Shown: positions 31,728 through 43,683, counted from the first letter of the stretch. The stretch is 64,000 nucleotides of DNA from Aureimonas altamirensis (GCF_023702225.1 NZ_JAMQCO010000001.1:486275-550274), one strand, 5' to 3'. The notes: generated from the letters alone by a model not told the origin. Program-made: numbers and translations.

Positions 31728-32743
31728 AGCTCGCAAGGCGAATTTATTGCCGGCTTGTCTGTTGCTGGCTCGTGCTAGCCTTTGCCACGGCCGCGCAGGC
31801 GCAAACGCCCGTCACTCTGACCCCCATCGCCATCGAATCCTTCCAGCCCGGCAAGGCGACGACGCGCTTCGGTGCGCTTAAGTATCGCGGCGGCTTCAGC
31901 TTCCGCCCTTCCGAGCGGCGCCTGCAGGGTATTTCGGGCTGGCGGTTCACCGACGCTGCCGGCGGACGCTTCCTTGCCGTGACCGATACGGGCCTGTGGT
32001 TTTCCGGAACCATCCTTCGGGACCGGTCGGGCGCGCCCATCGGCATCGCCGACGGGCGGATCGCCCCCATCCTCGACGGCAGCGGCAGGCCGCAGCCACG
32101 CAAGGGCGATGCCGATGCCGAAGGGTTGACGATCACAGAGGGCCGGGTGCTCATATCCTTCGAGCGGGATCATCGCGTCGTCGCCTACGACGCCGCCGGC
32201 CCGTTGCGGGGCGCGGCACTGGCCGAGCTCGATTTCCATATCCCCCGGCGCGAGCTTCGTCGCAACCAGGGGCTGGAGGCCATCGCCACGGCGCCGGACG
32301 GCCGAACCATCGTCGTCAGCGAGCAATCCATCGATGCACGCGGCAATCTCTACGCCGCGGTGCTCGGCCCCGCCGGCGGTGTCTTCACGGTCGCAAGAAA
32401 CCCGCCATGGCATGTCACCGATGCGGCTTTCCTGCCAGGGGGCGATCTCGTGCTGCTGGAACGCCGCTATGAAGGCTTCGGACGCATCGGCATGCGGCTC
32501 CGCTGGATCGATGGCGGCTCCATCGCCCCCGGCGCCCTGGTGGACGGCGACATCCTGATGGAGGCCGACGGCAGCTTCGAAATCGACAACATGGAAGCCC
32601 TGGACATCTTCCGCGACCCGCAGGGCGATATCGTCTTCGCCATCGCGTCCGACGACAACGGCTCGTTCTTCCAGCGAAATCTCTACCTTGAGTTTCGCCT
32701 TCTCGGCGACGGTCAGATGCGCGCGCCCGGGGCTTCCCGGTAG
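31724..32743 (+). CDS. Exported esterase-like phytase-family protein
   Basis: A 339-residue secreted protein of the 'esterase-like activity of phytase' family, a beta-propeller-type fold. The signal peptide ([19 protein letters not shown]…AQAQ, cleavage near 26) requires the TTG at 31724, which overlaps the cobT stop (TTGA). Motifs include '[24 protein letters not shown]' in part, '[10 protein letters not shown]' and '[21 protein letters not shown]'. The family usually follows cobT in Rhizobiales; the substrate is unknown. Confidence 0.85.
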   Translation: MKLARRIYCRLVCCWLVLAFATAAQAQTPVTLTPIAIESFQPGKATTRFGALKYRGGFSFRPSERRLQGISGWRFTDAAGGRFLAVTDTGLWFSGTILRDRSGAPIGIADGRIAPILDGSGRPQPRKGDADAEGLTITEGRVLISFERDHRVVAYDAAGPLRGAALAELDFHIPRRELRRNQGLEAIATAPDGRTIVVSEQSIDARGNLYAAVLGPAGGVFTVARNPPWHVTDAAFLPGGDLVLLERRYEGFGRIGMRLRWIDGGSIAPGALVDGDILMEADGSFEIDNMEALDIFRDPQGDIVFAIASDDNGSFFQRNLYLEFRLLGDGQMRAPGASR

Positions 32744-33408
32744 GGCAGAACCATGTTGATCACCACCCGGTAGGGCACCAGGCCGAACACCGCCACCGCC
32801 AGCTTGACCGCGAAATCCCCCAATGCCCAGGACATCCATCGCGGCGCCTCGGTGCCGTTGAATATCCCCAAAAGCGGCGCTCCTTCCAGCGCAAAGGCGT
32901 CGTTCGGGCCGAGGGCCACGAAGACCGGCGCGAAGGCGATGGAAAAGAAAAGCAGCGTATCGATGATGGTGCCGGCGATGCCGGAGGCCATGGGCGCCTT
33001 CCACCAGCTCTTGCGGCGCAGGCGATTGAACACGAGGATATCCACCAGCTGCGCCGCCAGGAAGGCAAGGCCGCTGGCAAGCGCGATCCGCACCAGGCGT
33101 CCCGCTTCCAGCCCGAAGGGGACAAGCCCAAGTTGGAACAGCAGCGGCGGCAGCACGATCGACGCGGCGATGGCCGTCGCGAACCCGCCATAGACGACCC
33201 GGCGCGCCATCATCGGCCCGTAGAGACGATTGTTGATGTCGGTGACGATGAAGGCGAAGGGGTAGACGAAGGCACCCCAGGTCAGGATGTCGCCCAGCGA
33301 CAACGCTCCGACCGTGCCCTGCACCGGGAACTGGACCGCGATGTTGGAGGCCAGGACGATCAGCGTCATGGCCAGTACGGGAAGGACGTAATGACGGGGC
33401 AGCGACAT
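32713..33408 (-). CDS. Queuosine precursor transporter (YhhQ/VUT family)
   Basis: A 231-residue inner-membrane protein with six predicted helices. It is thought to import preQ0/preQ1 for tRNA queuosine modification. Recognised blocks are 'LTWGAFVYPFAFIVTDINNRLYG' in part near residue 45, 'FLAAQLVDILVFNRLRRKSWWKAP', and 'GIAGTIIDTLLFFSIAF'. The 3' end overlaps the convergent phytase-like gene by 31 bp. Confidence 0.9.
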   Translation of the reverse strand: MSLPRHYVLPVLAMTLIVLASNIAVQFPVQGTVGALSLGDILTWGAFVYPFAFIVTDINNRLYGPMMARRVVYGGFATAIAASIVLPPLLFQLGLVPFGLEAGRLVRIALASGLAFLAAQLVDILVFNRLRRKSWWKAPMASGIAGTIIDTLLFFSIAFAPVFVALGPNDAFALEGAPLLGIFNGTEAPRWMSWALGDFAVKLAVAVFGLVPYRVVINMVLPYREAPGARI

Positions 33409-33471
33409 GCGCGTGTTCCATTTTTTTAGGCTGGGGTATGGCACCAGCGTTTCAGGGAATATCCGCACGCG

Positions 33472-33496
33472 AAAAGGCCCCGCCGCCGGCGAGGCC
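33472..33496 (-). terminator. Intrinsic terminator after rpmB
   Basis: On the minus strand GGCCTCGCC-GGC-GGCGGGGCC forms a 9-bp stem with one G-T wobble and is followed by TTTTC. It sits 40 bp after the rpmB stop. Confidence 0.75.
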
Positions 33497-33536
33497 CATT
33501 GGTTCAGAACGTCGGCAGGCCCGACGTGAGGCCGAT

Positions 33537-33836
33537 TCAGGCGGTGGCTTGCGCCGACGCGACCTTCTTGGCGACCTGACGCTTCAGCAGCCGGGCGCGC
33601 TGCGACAGATCGTCCTCGGAAGCCTTGAGCAGGAAGGCATCGAGGCCGCCGCGATGCTCGACCGAACGCAGCGCGTTGGCGCTGATGCGGAGGCGGTAAC
33701 GCTGGCCGAGCGAGTCGGAAATCAGCGTGACGCTGCACAGGTTCGGCAGGAAGCGGCGACGCGTCTTGTTGTTCGCGTGGCTGACATTGTTGCCGGACTG
33801 GACGGCCTTGCCAGTCAGTTCGCAAGCGCGCGACAT
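33537..33836 (-). CDS. rpmB: 50S ribosomal protein L28
   Basis: A 99-residue ribosomal protein. The N-terminal '[32 protein letters not shown]' in part and '[23 protein letters not shown]' are characteristic. It is about 20 residues longer than the E. coli protein, as usual in alphaproteobacteria. It is transcribed alone, with its own terminator, and diverges from the DUF3108 gene across about 250 bp. Confidence 0.97.
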   Translation of the reverse strand: MSRACELTGKAVQSGNNVSHANNKTRRRFLPNLCSVTLISDSLGQRYRLRISANALRSVEHRGGLDAFLLKASEDDLSQRARLLKRQVAKKVASAQATA

Positions 33837-34086
33837 AGGATCACCTTTCAAAAGTCCAAGAGCCCCGGCCGGTCGCGCCACCGCGACAGGCGCGGCGCGA
33901 TCATCAGCCGTTGGGCATGATCGGGATTGGCGGTTCCTATAGTCGGCTTGGCGGGCAAGGTCAAGAACCGGAGGACGATAGCGCCCACGGCGCAAAATCC
34001 GCCTCTCCGCCAAGATTGATCCCGTATGCGCGAGCGGTCTGGTATACAGGCTCTCGTACCGCACTCCGTCCAGGTCTTCCGTTCCG

Positions 34087-34863
34087 ATGCCGTTCAAGCG
34101 AATCGCCGCCACACTTCTTCTCTGCCTCCTTGCGCTGGCGGGCGGGCCGGCCCGCGCCGAGACGCTGCAGACACGCTACAGCATTTCGATTCTCGGCGTC
34201 ACGGTCGGCCGGGCCGACTTCACGACCGAATTCGCCGGCAGCCGCTATTCGGTTTCCGGCAATCTCAGATCCGCCGGCCTCGGCGCCCTCGTCTCCAGCA
34301 CGCAGGGAACCAGCTCGTCCGATGGACAGGTGCGCGCCGACAGGGTGCAGTCCAACCGCTACGCGCTGAACTACACCAGCGACGGCAAGAGCTGGTCGAG
34401 CACGGTGCGGATGCGCGGCGGCCGCGTCGTCGGTACCGAGGTATCGCCGCCGCAGCGCAAGACGCATCCGTCCGACTACGTCCCCGTGACGCCCGGCCAG
34501 CTCGCCAACGTCGTGGACCCGCTCGCCAGCATGATGATCAAGGCGCGGGCCGACCGCGTCTGCAACCGGACCTTGCCCATCTTCGACGGCTGGTCGCGTC
34601 TCGACCTGAAGCTGTCGCCCGGCGGCACCGCCGAATTCGAGGCCGACGGTTTTTCCGGCAAGGCCATGGTATGCAACGCGCGCATCGAGCCCGTCGGCGG
34701 ATTTCGCCGCAGCTCGTCCGGCCTGCAGTACCTAATGGGCCAGACGATCAGAATCTGGTTCGCGCCCATCGGCGACAGCGGCATCCACGCGCCGGTCTAT
34801 GTTCGCATCCCCACCAAGATCGGTCCCCTGACGCTGAACGCGTCCACCTTCGCCCGGTCCTGA
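34087..34863 (+). CDS. DUF3108 exported protein
   Basis: A 258-residue protein with a Sec signal peptide ([21 protein letters not shown], cleavage near 25). The mature beta-rich domain matches DUF3108, with '[19 protein letters not shown]' near residue 30 and '[27 protein letters not shown]' in part at the end. Likely periplasmic, function unknown; DUF3108 resembles outer-membrane-associated barrels. Divergent from rpmB as in other Rhizobiales. Confidence 0.87.
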   Translation: MPFKRIAATLLLCLLALAGGPARAETLQTRYSISILGVTVGRADFTTEFAGSRYSVSGNLRSAGLGALVSSTQGTSSSDGQVRADRVQSNRYALNYTSDGKSWSSTVRMRGGRVVGTEVSPPQRKTHPSDYVPVTPGQLANVVDPLASMMIKARADRVCNRTLPIFDGWSRLDLKLSPGGTAEFEADGFSGKAMVCNARIEPVGGFRRSSSGLQYLMGQTIRIWFAPIGDSGIHAPVYVRIPTKIGPLTLNASTFARS

Positions 34864-34875
34864 CGCGGAAGGGCG

Positions 34876-35646
34876 TCAGAACGCATCCTTGCGGCTGCGC
34901 AGCGCCGCGAAGACGCTTTCAGGCGGCTGGCCCGAAAGGCCGAGCTCGTCGGCAAGGGCCGCATCGTCGGCGCGCAGGAACGGATTGGTCTTCTTCTCGC
35001 GTCCGAGCGGCACGGGCAAGGTGGGCTCTCCGGCGACCCGAAGATGCTCGACCTGCGTTGCGCGCTCGTGCAGCAGAAGGTTCTGCGGATCGACCGACAG
35101 GGCAAAGCGCGCGTTGGCGCCCGTATATTCGTGGCCGCAATACAGCATCGTTTCGTCCGGCAAGGCGCGTAGCCGCTTGAGCGACTCCCACAGCATTGGG
35201 GCCGTACCCTCCAGCAGCCGGCCACAGCCGAGGGAAAATAACGCGTCTCCGGCGAAGACGGCCGATATTCCGGGCATATGGTAGGAGACGCTCCCCAGCG
35301 TATGTCCCGGCGTGTCCAGCACCTCCACAGCGATTGCCCCGATGGCGAAAGTCTCGCCGCCCTCGACCTGCCGGTCGATGCCCGGAATGCGTTCGGCCTC
35401 TGCCGCCGGGCCGACGATGGTCGCGCCGAAGCGCGCCTTCAGCGCATCGTTGGCGGCGACATGATCGCCGTGATGGTGCGTCGTCAGGATGTGCGTCAGC
35501 GTCCAGCCTTCTTCATCCAGCACCTTCAGGATCGGCGCCTCCTCCGGAGCATCGATGGAAATGGTGGCCCCGCTGTCGGCATCATGCAGCAGCACGCCGA
35601 AATTATCGGTGCGGCAGATGAACTGCCTGATTTCAACCGTGCCCAT
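34876..35646 (-). CDS. gloB: Hydroxyacylglutathione hydrolase (glyoxalase II)
   Basis: A 256-residue metallo-beta-lactamase-fold enzyme hydrolysing S-lactoylglutathione in methylglyoxal detoxification. The dinuclear metal motif THHHGDH is at about residues 56-62. Other metal ligands lie in 'DTPGHTLGSVSYH', 'FAGDALFSLGCGR' and 'LYCGHEYTGANARFAL'. The last part is the glyoxalase II substrate-binding domain. The ATG at 35646 has AAGGAA 6-7 bases upstream. It is divergent from a methyltransferase gene, a common pairing. Confidence 0.95.
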   Translation of the reverse strand: MGTVEIRQFICRTDNFGVLLHDADSGATISIDAPEEAPILKVLDEEGWTLTHILTTHHHGDHVAANDALKARFGATIVGPAAEAERIPGIDRQVEGGETFAIGAIAVEVLDTPGHTLGSVSYHMPGISAVFAGDALFSLGCGRLLEGTAPMLWESLKRLRALPDETMLYCGHEYTGANARFALSVDPQNLLLHERATQVEHLRVAGEPTLPVPLGREKKTNPFLRADDAALADELGLSGQPPESVFAALRSRKDAF

Positions 35647-35757
35647 AAAGATTTCCTTCTTGCATGTCGTCCCTGCCAAGCTGAGATAGAATGGAACGAC
35701 GCCTTGCAAGAGGCGAACGTCCTTTCGGAGGGATGCGCCATCAGCATCACGCAGCAG

Positions 35758-36540
35758 ATGAACGCCGATATCGTGGACCTGCGCGATTTCTATGCCAGCC
35801 GGCTGGGCCAGGCGACGGCCCGGGCGATCGGCATGGCAATGGCTCCGCTATGGCAGTCCATTTCGCAGGAGCGCCTGCTCGGCCTCGGCTATACCCTGCC
35901 CTATCTCGACCGGCTCTCGGCCGACGCCGACCGCACGCTTGCCTTCATGCCGGCCGCACAGGGCGCCATACGCTGGCCGGCGGCCGGCTCGTCCACCAGC
36001 GCCATGGTGGACGAATCCTGCCTGCCGCTGGGCGACGCCTCGGTGGACCGCGTCCTGATGGTGCATGCCCTGGAATTTGCCGAGAACCCGTCGCAACTGC
36101 TGTGCGAGGTATGGCGCACCCTGGCGCCCGGCGGGCGGCTGGTGATCGTCATCCCCAATCGCGCCGGGGTCTGGGCCCGTTTCGACCGTACGCCCTTCGG
36201 CTCGGGACGCCCCTGGTCGCGGGGGCAGGCACAGCGCCTGCTGCACGGCGCCATGTTCTCGCCCTCCGGCGTCAACCAGGCGCTCTTCTTCCCGCCCTTT
36301 CGCCGCGCCGGCTTCGTCAACCTCGCCAATCCGCTCGAGCGGGCCGGCCGCAGGGCATGGCCGCTGTTTGCCGGCGTCTTCATCATCGAGGCGACGAAGC
36401 TCGTCTATCGCGGCATCCCCGTAACCCGCAACGAGCGGGCGCGGCTGCGCCTCGTCAAGCCCGTACTGGTGCCCCAGGGCGCCTCGGCACGCCAGGACGG
36501 CGCACCGAAAAGCGCGGGCGCCCTGCCCCGCGCATCTTAA
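35758..36540 (+). CDS. Class I SAM-dependent methyltransferase
   Basis: A 260-residue protein of the Methyltransf_11 type. The motif after strand 4 is visible as '[40 protein letters not shown]' in part, but the first SAM-binding glycine loop is poorly conserved. It may therefore be a divergent or non-standard enzyme. The ATG at 35758 lacks a close ribosome site; a CGGAGGG lies 25 bases upstream, so a non-ATG start a few codons earlier is possible. Substrate unknown. Confidence 0.8.
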   Translation: MNADIVDLRDFYASRLGQATARAIGMAMAPLWQSISQERLLGLGYTLPYLDRLSADADRTLAFMPAAQGAIRWPAAGSSTSAMVDESCLPLGDASVDRVLMVHALEFAENPSQLLCEVWRTLAPGGRLVIVIPNRAGVWARFDRTPFGSGRPWSRGQAQRLLHGAMFSPSGVNQALFFPPFRRAGFVNLANPLERAGRRAWPLFAGVFIIEATKLVYRGIPVTRNERARLRLVKPVLVPQGASARQDGAPKSAGALPRAS

Positions 36541-36605
36541 ACTCGAGCCTGCCGCTCCCCACATTGCGGCTCCCGACGCTGCAACTGGACTTGGGGGACA
36601 AGACG

Positions 36606-37589
<984 letters not shown>

Positions 37590-37608
37590 AGGCGGAAGAC
37601 CCTGCGGC

Positions 37609-38271
37609 CTACTTGCCCCGGCGCTTCAGCAGGAACACCGCCTGCTGGCCGAACAGGTTCCAGAAGGCCCATGGCAGGCGCATGCCCATGCGCTGCCCGG
37701 TGGAGTCGAGGGCTATGGCCGACTCCACCTCCGCATCCACCTCGCGCGTCAGATCGACGAAGTCGCGGATGGTGCAGAAATGAATGTTCGGGGTGTCGTA
37801 CCAGCTATAGGCGAGGTTGCGCGTCACCGGCATGCGCCCCTTGGTCAACAGCGACATGCGCACCGACCAATGGCCGAAATTGGGAAAGGACACGATGGCG
37901 CGCCGACCGACCCTGAGAAGTTCGGTCAGCACCGCCTTCGGGTTCTGCGTCGCCTGGATCGTCTGCGACAGGATCACGTAGTCGAAGGCATCGTCCGGAT
38001 AGTGGACGAGGTCGCGGTCGGCGTCACCCTGGATGACCGAAAGCCCCCGCGCCACCGCCTCGTTGACGCCCTGCTGGCTGATCTCCATGCCGCGCGCGTC
38101 CACGCCGCGCTGGCGCTCCAGCAACGCCAGCAGGCTGCCGTCGCCGCAGCCGACATCCAGCACGCGGCCGCCGCGCTGCACGAGGTCCGCGATCAGCGCG
38201 AGGTCGACGCGGACATTGGCGTCGGCCGCAACGATCTGGCTCGTCGCCTGGGGTGCTTCCGGCCCGCTCAT
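37609..38271 (-). CDS. metW: MetW methyltransferase-like protein
   Basis: A 220-residue protein with a class I SAM fold ('[18 protein letters not shown]' near residue 38, '[18 protein letters not shown]' near 98, '[24 protein letters not shown]' in part). MetW works together with MetX in methionine synthesis in bacteria lacking MetA. Its ATG overlaps the metX stop (ATGA), so the two are coupled. Confidence 0.95.
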   Translation of the reverse strand: MSGPEAPQATSQIVAADANVRVDLALIADLVQRGGRVLDVGCGDGSLLALLERQRGVDARGMEISQQGVNEAVARGLSVIQGDADRDLVHYPDDAFDYVILSQTIQATQNPKAVLTELLRVGRRAIVSFPNFGHWSVRMSLLTKGRMPVTRNLAYSWYDTPNIHFCTIRDFVDLTREVDAEVESAIALDSTGQRMGMRLPWAFWNLFGQQAVFLLKRRGK

Positions 38272-39458
38272 GACTTTTCCCCGCGCAGGCCCCTGGCCCG
38301 CGCGGCGGACGACAGGAACCCGTCGACCGCGGCGTAGAACACGGGCTCGTCCAGAAGGAAGGCGTCGTGGCCCTTGTCCGTCTCCACCTCGACGAAGGAG
38401 ACCGAGGCGGCGGCGGCGTTCAGGGCGTGCACGACGGCCCGGCTTTCCTCGGTCGGGAAGAGCCAGTCGGACGAGAAGGAAACGAGGCAGAAGCGGGTGC
38501 GCGTACGGGCGAAGGCATCGGCCAGCCGGCCGCCATAATCTGCTGCGATGTCGAAATAATCCATGGCGCGGGTCAGGTAGAGATAGGCATTGGCATCGAA
38601 CCGGTCGACGAAGCTGGTGCCCTGATGGCGCAGATAGCTTTCGATCTGGAAGTCCGCCTCGAAGCCGAAGCCGAGCGACTCCCTGTCCTGCAGGTTGCGA
38701 CCGAACTTGCGCTGCAGCGCCGCTTCGGAAAGGTAGGTCACATGCGCAGCCATGCGCGCCACGGCCAGCCCCTTGTGCGGCCGTACGCCCCCCTCGATAT
38801 AGCGCCCGCTTTGCCAGTCCGGATCGGCCATCACGGCCTGCCGCCCGACCTCGTGGAAGGCGATGTTCTGCGAAGAATGGCGTGCGCCCGTGGCGATGGG
38901 CAGCGCACAGAAGACCCGCTCCGGGTAGGCCACCGTCCATTGCAGGCATTGCATGCCGCCCATGGAGCCGCCGATGACGGCGAAAAGCTGGTCGATGCCC
39001 AGCCGGTCGATCAGCATCGCCTGGGCGCGCACCATGTCGGCGATGGTCAGCACGGGCAGGTCGAGCGCATAGGGCAGGCCCGTGGCCGGGTCGATGCTGG
39101 CAGGCCCGGTGGAGCCCATGCAGGAGCCGATGACGTTGGAACAGACGACGAAGTAGCGGTCCGTGTCGATGGGCTTGCCGGGCCCGATCAGCGAAGACCA
39201 CCATCCCGGCTTTCCGGTCACCGGGTTGCGGCTCGCGGCGTACTGGTCGCCCGTCAGCGCGTGGCAGACATAGATGGCGTTCGACTTGTCGGCGTTGAGC
39301 TGCCCCCACGTCTCGTAGGCGACGTCGAAGGGCGACAGCACCTGCCCGGCATCGAGCGCCAGCGGCTGGTCGGCCCCGAAATGCGCGATCTTGCTGGAGG
39401 GCTGGCGCGCTTCCCGCAGGCTGAGGCCGGCCACCTCTGTCGTGGAGGGAGCGTTCAT
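38268..39458 (-). CDS. metX: Homoserine O-acetyltransferase
   Basis: A 396-residue alpha/beta-hydrolase-fold enzyme that acetylates homoserine in methionine synthesis. The nucleophile elbow is '[14 protein letters not shown]' near residue 150; the catalytic Asp and His lie in '[11 protein letters not shown]' and '[12 protein letters not shown]'. The ATG at 39458 is the first start before '[27 protein letters not shown]' in part. The 136-bp region shared with the divergent chorismate mutase gene must hold its promoter; no SAM riboswitch could be recognised there. Confidence 0.96.
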   Translation of the reverse strand: MNAPSTTEVAGLSLREARQPSSKIAHFGADQPLALDAGQVLSPFDVAYETWGQLNADKSNAIYVCHALTGDQYAASRNPVTGKPGWWSSLIGPGKPIDTDRYFVVCSNVIGSCMGSTGPASIDPATGLPYALDLPVLTIADMVRAQAMLIDRLGIDQLFAVIGGSMGGMQCLQWTVAYPERVFCALPIATGARHSSQNIAFHEVGRQAVMADPDWQSGRYIEGGVRPHKGLAVARMAAHVTYLSEAALQRKFGRNLQDRESLGFGFEADFQIESYLRHQGTSFVDRFDANAYLYLTRAMDYFDIAADYGGRLADAFARTRTRFCLVSFSSDWLFPTEESRAVVHALNAAAASVSFVEVETDKGHDAFLLDEPVFYAAVDGFLSSAARARGLRGEKS

Positions 39459-39594
39459 TGCATGTCGTACCCGACTGATTCAGGCCTCTCTGCTACCGAC
39501 ATGGCCCCGATAGATCAACGCTTCTTTGCAACCGCTGCGGCAGCTGTGTAGGACTTTCGCGACACCAAAGGCGACTGGCGGGGGTACGGCAGAC

Positions 39595-40365
39595 ATGACG
39601 AACGGGCAGGCCGGCGACGCGACGAGGCTTTCGGAACTGAGGGCCAAGATCGACGCCATAGACGAATCGATCCACCATCTCCTGATGCAGCGGGCAACCG
39701 TGATCGACGAGCTGATCGCCGCCAAGGGCACGCAGCGAAACGGCGCGGCCTTCCGCCCCGGCCGCGAGGCGGACATGATGCGCCGCCTGGTGGCCCGGCA
39801 TCGCGGCCATTTGCCGATCACCGCAGTCGAGCATCTCTGGCGCGAGATCATCTCCACCTTCACGGCGCTGCAGGCGCCCTTCGAGGTTGCCGTATCGACG
39901 GCCGGCGACGTCGCCGCCGCCGTCGATACGGCACGCTTCACCTGCGGGTTCTCGGTGCCCATGCATCTCGTGGACGATGCGGACGCCGTCATAGACCGCG
40001 TCGAGAAGGGCGACGACTGGCTCGGCATCGTCATGCTCAAGGAGGCTTCCGGCCCTTGGTGGCGCCGGCTCGGCCGCGCATCCATCGTCGCGCGCCTTCC
40101 CTTCATCGGGCAGGACGGCCGGCCCGCCGGCGAACCCGCCCTCGTGCTGGCGCCGCCGCTGGCCGACCCGGTCCCCTTCGAGGTCGAGTGTCATGTGATC
40201 GACGGCGAGGACATCGAACTGGCGGAGGGTTTCACCGTTCTGGCCCGTGCCGAAGGCAGTCGCCTTGTGGCCGGTCCGCGCGGAGTGCCGCCGGTTTCCG
40301 GCGAGCGCCCGGAAACGCTCGACATTCGGCCGGTCGGGGGCTATGCCGCTCCCTTGCGGGCGTAG
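39595..40365 (+). CDS. Chorismate mutase (AroQ type) with C-terminal extension
   Basis: A 256-residue protein. Residues about 10-95 form an AroQ helical domain ('RLSELRAKIDAIDESIHHLL', then 'MMRRLVARHRGHLP' and 'LWREIISTF') converting chorismate to prephenate. The remaining 160 residues are a separate domain without a recognised catalytic motif ('DDADAVIDRVEKGDDWLGIVML'); they may be regulatory. It leads chorismate mutase-hisC-tyrC-MFS and is 27 bp ahead of hisC, consistent with tyrosine synthesis. Confidence 0.88.
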   Translation: MTNGQAGDATRLSELRAKIDAIDESIHHLLMQRATVIDELIAAKGTQRNGAAFRPGREADMMRRLVARHRGHLPITAVEHLWREIISTFTALQAPFEVAVSTAGDVAAAVDTARFTCGFSVPMHLVDDADAVIDRVEKGDDWLGIVMLKEASGPWWRRLGRASIVARLPFIGQDGRPAGEPALVLAPPLADPVPFEVECHVIDGEDIELAEGFTVLARAEGSRLVAGPRGVPPVSGERPETLDIRPVGGYAAPLRA

Positions 40366-40392
40366 CGTACGCGGCGATGTGAGGATAAGACG

Positions 40393-41496
40393 ATGCAGGG
40401 CCTGACGAAGGCGCCGGCGCCACGGCCGGGAGTGTTGGACATCGAAGCCTATGTGCCCGGCAAGAGCCACGCGCCGGCCGGTGTCCGCCTGCACAAGCTG
40501 TCGTCCAACGAAACGCCGCTCGGCCCCTCCCCCGACGTCGCCGCCGCGATCGCCGAGGCAAGCCGCCACCTGGAATTGTACCCGGATCCGCAGGCCGGCG
40601 CATTGAAGGCGGCGCTCGCCGAGCGCTATGGCCTGAACCCGCAGCGCATCGTCTGCGGCAACGGCTCGGACGAGGTGCTGAGCCTTCTCGCGCAGACCTA
40701 TCTGCACGATGGGGACGAAGGCATATACACCGAGCATGGCTTCCTTCTGCACCGGACGGCCATCATGGCCACCGGGGCAACGGCCGTCATGGCCCCCGAG
40801 CGCGATGCCCATGTCGACGTGGATGCGATCCTCGAACGCGTCACGTCCAGGACGCGCATGGTCTACATCGCCAATCCCGGCAACCCGACGGGCACCTATG
40901 TGCCCTTCGACGAGATTCGCCGCCTGCATGCCGGCCTGCCGGCCGACTGCGTGCTGGTGCTGGACGCGGCCTATGCCGAGTATGTCCGCCGCAACGACTA
41001 CGAGGCCGGGATCGAGCTGGTGTCGAGCGCCGACAATGTGGTGATGACGCGCACCTTCTCGAAGATCCATGGCCTCGCCTCGCTGCGCGTCGGCTGGATG
41101 TACGTGCCCGAGGGCATTGCCGATGCCGTCGAGCGCATTCGCGGCCCCTTCAACCTCAACGCGCTCGGCATCGCCGCCGCCGCCGCGGCCATCCGCGACC
41201 GCGCCCATGTCGAGCGTACGGTTGCGCACAATAACGGCTGGATCGTGCGGCTGACGGAAGCCTTGGAAGCGCTCGGCCTTCGCGTCAGCCCCAGCGTGAC
41301 CAACTTCGTGCTGATCCACTTTCCGCAAGCGCCGGGAAAGGGCGCGGCGGAGGCGGACGCCTTCCTGACCCAGCGCGGCTATATCCTGCGCCGTGTCGGG
41401 GGATACGGGTTTCCCAATGCGCTTCGCATGACGATCGGCAGTGATGAGGCCAATGATGGCGTCGTGGCGGCGTTGAGCGAGTTTCTGGGACGATGA
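40393..41496 (+). CDS. hisC: Histidinol-phosphate / aromatic aminotransferase
   Basis: A 367-residue fold-type I PLP enzyme. The PLP lysine is in '[16 protein letters not shown]' near residue 222, with '[13 protein letters not shown]' near 34 and '[14 protein letters not shown]' near 158. HisC enzymes can also transaminate prephenate or hydroxyphenylpyruvate. Lodging between chorismate mutase and tyrC, this copy probably serves tyrosine or phenylalanine synthesis as well as, or instead of, histidine. It overlaps tyrC by 4 bp. Confidence 0.92.
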   Translation: MQGLTKAPAPRPGVLDIEAYVPGKSHAPAGVRLHKLSSNETPLGPSPDVAAAIAEASRHLELYPDPQAGALKAALAERYGLNPQRIVCGNGSDEVLSLLAQTYLHDGDEGIYTEHGFLLHRTAIMATGATAVMAPERDAHVDVDAILERVTSRTRMVYIANPGNPTGTYVPFDEIRRLHAGLPADCVLVLDAAYAEYVRRNDYEAGIELVSSADNVVMTRTFSKIHGLASLRVGWMYVPEGIADAVERIRGPFNLNALGIAAAAAAIRDRAHVERTVAHNNGWIVRLTEALEALGLRVSPSVTNFVLIHFPQAPGKGAAEADAFLTQRGYILRRVGGYGFPNALRMTIGSDEANDGVVAALSEFLGR

Positions 41497-42458
41497 GCGA
41501 ACCTCTGTTCGAGCGCGTCGCGCTGATCGGCATCGGGCTGATCGGCTCTTCCATCGCCATCAACGCCCGGAAGCGCGGGCTGGCGCGGCATGTGGCCATC
41601 GCCACGCGCCGTCCGGAAACGCTGGCGCGCGCCGAGCAGCTCGCCCTCGGCGACAGCTACCATGCCGACTTCGCCGAAGCGGTGTCGGGTGCGGACCTGG
41701 TCATTCTCTGCGTACCGGTCGGCGCTTGCGGAGCGGTGTCCGCGCTCATCGCGCCGAGCCTTGCCAAGGGCGCCATCGTCAGCGATGTCGGCTCCGTGAA
41801 GGGCTCGGTCGTGGAAGCGATGCGCCCCAACCTGCCGTCGCATGTGCATTTCGTACCGGGGCATCCGATCGCGGGGACGGAGCAGTCCGGCCCGGATGCC
41901 GGCTTCCTCGAACTGTTCGAGAATCGCTGGACGATCCTGACCCCGGTCGATGGCGCGGACGATGCGGCGGTGCAGCGGCTGCGCGCCTTCTGGGAAGGCA
42001 TGGGCTCCATGGTGGAGACCATGACGCCCGAGCATCACGACCTGGTGCTCGCCATCGTCAGTCACGTACCCCACCTGATCGCGTTCAACATCGTCGGCAC
42101 GGCGGCGGACCTGGAAACGGTGACGCAATCCGAAGTCATCAAGTTCTCGGCCTCCGGCTTCCGCGATTTCACCCGCATCGCGGCTTCGGACCCGACGATG
42201 TGGCGCGACGTCTTCCTGACCAACCGCGACGCGGTGCTGGAGATGCTGGCGCGGTTTTCAGAAGATCTCGCAACCCTGCAGCGCGCCATCCGCTGGGGAG
42301 ACGGCGACGCCCTCTTCGATCTCTTCACCCGCACGCGCGCCATCCGGCGATCGATCATCGCGGCCGGACAGGATACGGCCGACGCCGATTTCGGCCGCCA
42401 GCCGCACCGGCGCGACAGCTGGAACGAGGCTGCGGAGGCGGATAAGAAGATTCGCTGA
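41493..42458 (+). CDS. tyrC: Prephenate/arogenate dehydrogenase (cyclohexadienyl dehydrogenase)
   Basis: A 321-residue NAD(P)-dependent enzyme oxidising prephenate or arogenate towards tyrosine. The Rossmann loop is '[13 protein letters not shown]' near residue 11. The catalytic His region is '[20 protein letters not shown]' near 120, and '[13 protein letters not shown]' near 188 lines the active site. Translation is coupled to hisC through an ATGA overlap. Confidence 0.93.
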   Translation: MSEPLFERVALIGIGLIGSSIAINARKRGLARHVAIATRRPETLARAEQLALGDSYHADFAEAVSGADLVILCVPVGACGAVSALIAPSLAKGAIVSDVGSVKGSVVEAMRPNLPSHVHFVPGHPIAGTEQSGPDAGFLELFENRWTILTPVDGADDAAVQRLRAFWEGMGSMVETMTPEHHDLVLAIVSHVPHLIAFNIVGTAADLETVTQSEVIKFSASGFRDFTRIAASDPTMWRDVFLTNRDAVLEMLARFSEDLATLQRAIRWGDGDALFDLFTRTRAIRRSIIAAGQDTADADFGRQPHRRDSWNEAAEADKKIR

Positions 42459-42486
42459 CCGGCGTGCGGTCGGCGGGGAGGAAGCA

Positions 42487-43680
42487 ATGACGACGACAGC
42501 CGGAATCAAGGGCACTACGCAGACATTACCCATCATCGTGGCGGTCAGCCTCTGCCACATGCTCAACGACATCATGCAATCGCTGCTCCCGGCGATCTAT
42601 CCGCTGCTGAAGGTCGAGTTCGACCTGACCTTCGCGCAGATCGGCTTTTTGACGCTCGCCTTCCAGATCACCGCCTCGCTGCTGCAGCCGGCCGTCGGCA
42701 TCATCACCGACAAGCGCCCGATGCCATACTCCCTGCCCTTCGGCATGGCATCGACGCTGATCGGCCTGATCCTGCTGTCGCAGGCGCACAGCTATCCGAT
42801 GCTGGTGTTCGGCGCCTGCCTGATCGGCTTCGGCTCGGCCATCTTCCATCCCGAGGCTTCGCGCGTCGCGCGCCTGGCCTCGGGCGGGCGGTTCGGCTTT
42901 GCGCAGTCCTTCTTCCAGGTCGGCGGCAATGCCGGCTCTGCGGCCGGCCCGCTGCTTGCCGCCTTCATCGTGGTGCCGAACGGCCAGAAGAGCGTCGCGC
43001 TGTTCGCCATCGTGGCGCTGCTGGGCATGCTGATCCTGTCATGGACGGCGCGCTGGTACGCCGCGCAGCAAAGGGCCATGCGCGGCCGCCCTGCCGTATC
43101 CCAGGCGCTGCCGCTGCCGCGCGGCACGGTGGTGATGGCCATCGTCATCCTGGTCGCGCTGACGCTGGTCAAGAATGTCTACATGGCAAGCTTCTCCAGC
43201 TATTTCACCTTCTACGTCATCGACCGCTTCGGCCTCGGTATCCAGAGCGCGCAGTTGATGCTGTTCCTGTTCCTGGCTTCGGCGGCGGTGGGCACGCTGG
43301 TCGGCGGTCCCTTCGGCGACCGGTTCGGCGCGCGCTTCGTGATCTGGTTCTCGATCCTCGGCGTCATCCCCTTCGCGCTGCTGCTGCCCTATGCCAACCT
43401 GTTCTTCACGGGGGTCCTGGCCGCCATCATCGGCCTCGTGCTGGCCTCGGCGTTCCCGGCCATCGTGGTCTTTGCGCAGGAGTTGTTGCCCGGCCGCATC
43501 GGCTTCGTGGCCGGGCTGTTCTTCGGCTTCGCCTTCGGCGCAGGCGGGCTGGGTGCGGCCCTGCTCGGCGGGCTGGCGGACAGCCGGGGCATCGACACGG
43601 TCTATGCCCTGACGTCCTACCTGCCGCTGCTGGGCCTCATCACCATCCTGCTGCCGAATGTGGATCGGCCGGCGGACTGA
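42487..43680 (+). CDS. MFS transporter, fosmidomycin-resistance (Fsr) family
   Basis: A 397-residue twelve-helix inner-membrane exporter. The opening 'LCHMLNDIMQSLLPAIYPLLK' and 'GFGSAIFHPEASRVARLASGGRFGFAQSFFQ' in part are typical of the Fsr group, and 'GGPFGDRFGARFVI' is the second MFS loop. GGGGAGGA lies 6 bases before the ATG. It follows tyrC by 28 bp and may be co-transcribed. Natural substrate unknown. Confidence 0.9.
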   Translation: MTTTAGIKGTTQTLPIIVAVSLCHMLNDIMQSLLPAIYPLLKVEFDLTFAQIGFLTLAFQITASLLQPAVGIITDKRPMPYSLPFGMASTLIGLILLSQAHSYPMLVFGACLIGFGSAIFHPEASRVARLASGGRFGFAQSFFQVGGNAGSAAGPLLAAFIVVPNGQKSVALFAIVALLGMLILSWTARWYAAQQRAMRGRPAVSQALPLPRGTVVMAIVILVALTLVKNVYMASFSSYFTFYVIDRFGLGIQSAQLMLFLFLASAAVGTLVGGPFGDRFGARFVIWFSILGVIPFALLLPYANLFFTGVLAAIIGLVLASAFPAIVVFAQELLPGRIGFVAGLFFGFAFGAGGLGAALLGGLADSRGIDTVYALTSYLPLLGLITILLPNVDRPAD

Positions 43681-43683
43681 CCG

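Noticed and set aside
39459..39594. SAM-II riboswitch ahead of metX
   Set aside because: SAM-II elements are frequent upstream of metX in this order, but the expected conserved bases and pseudoknot pairing could not be found in the minus-strand sequence here.
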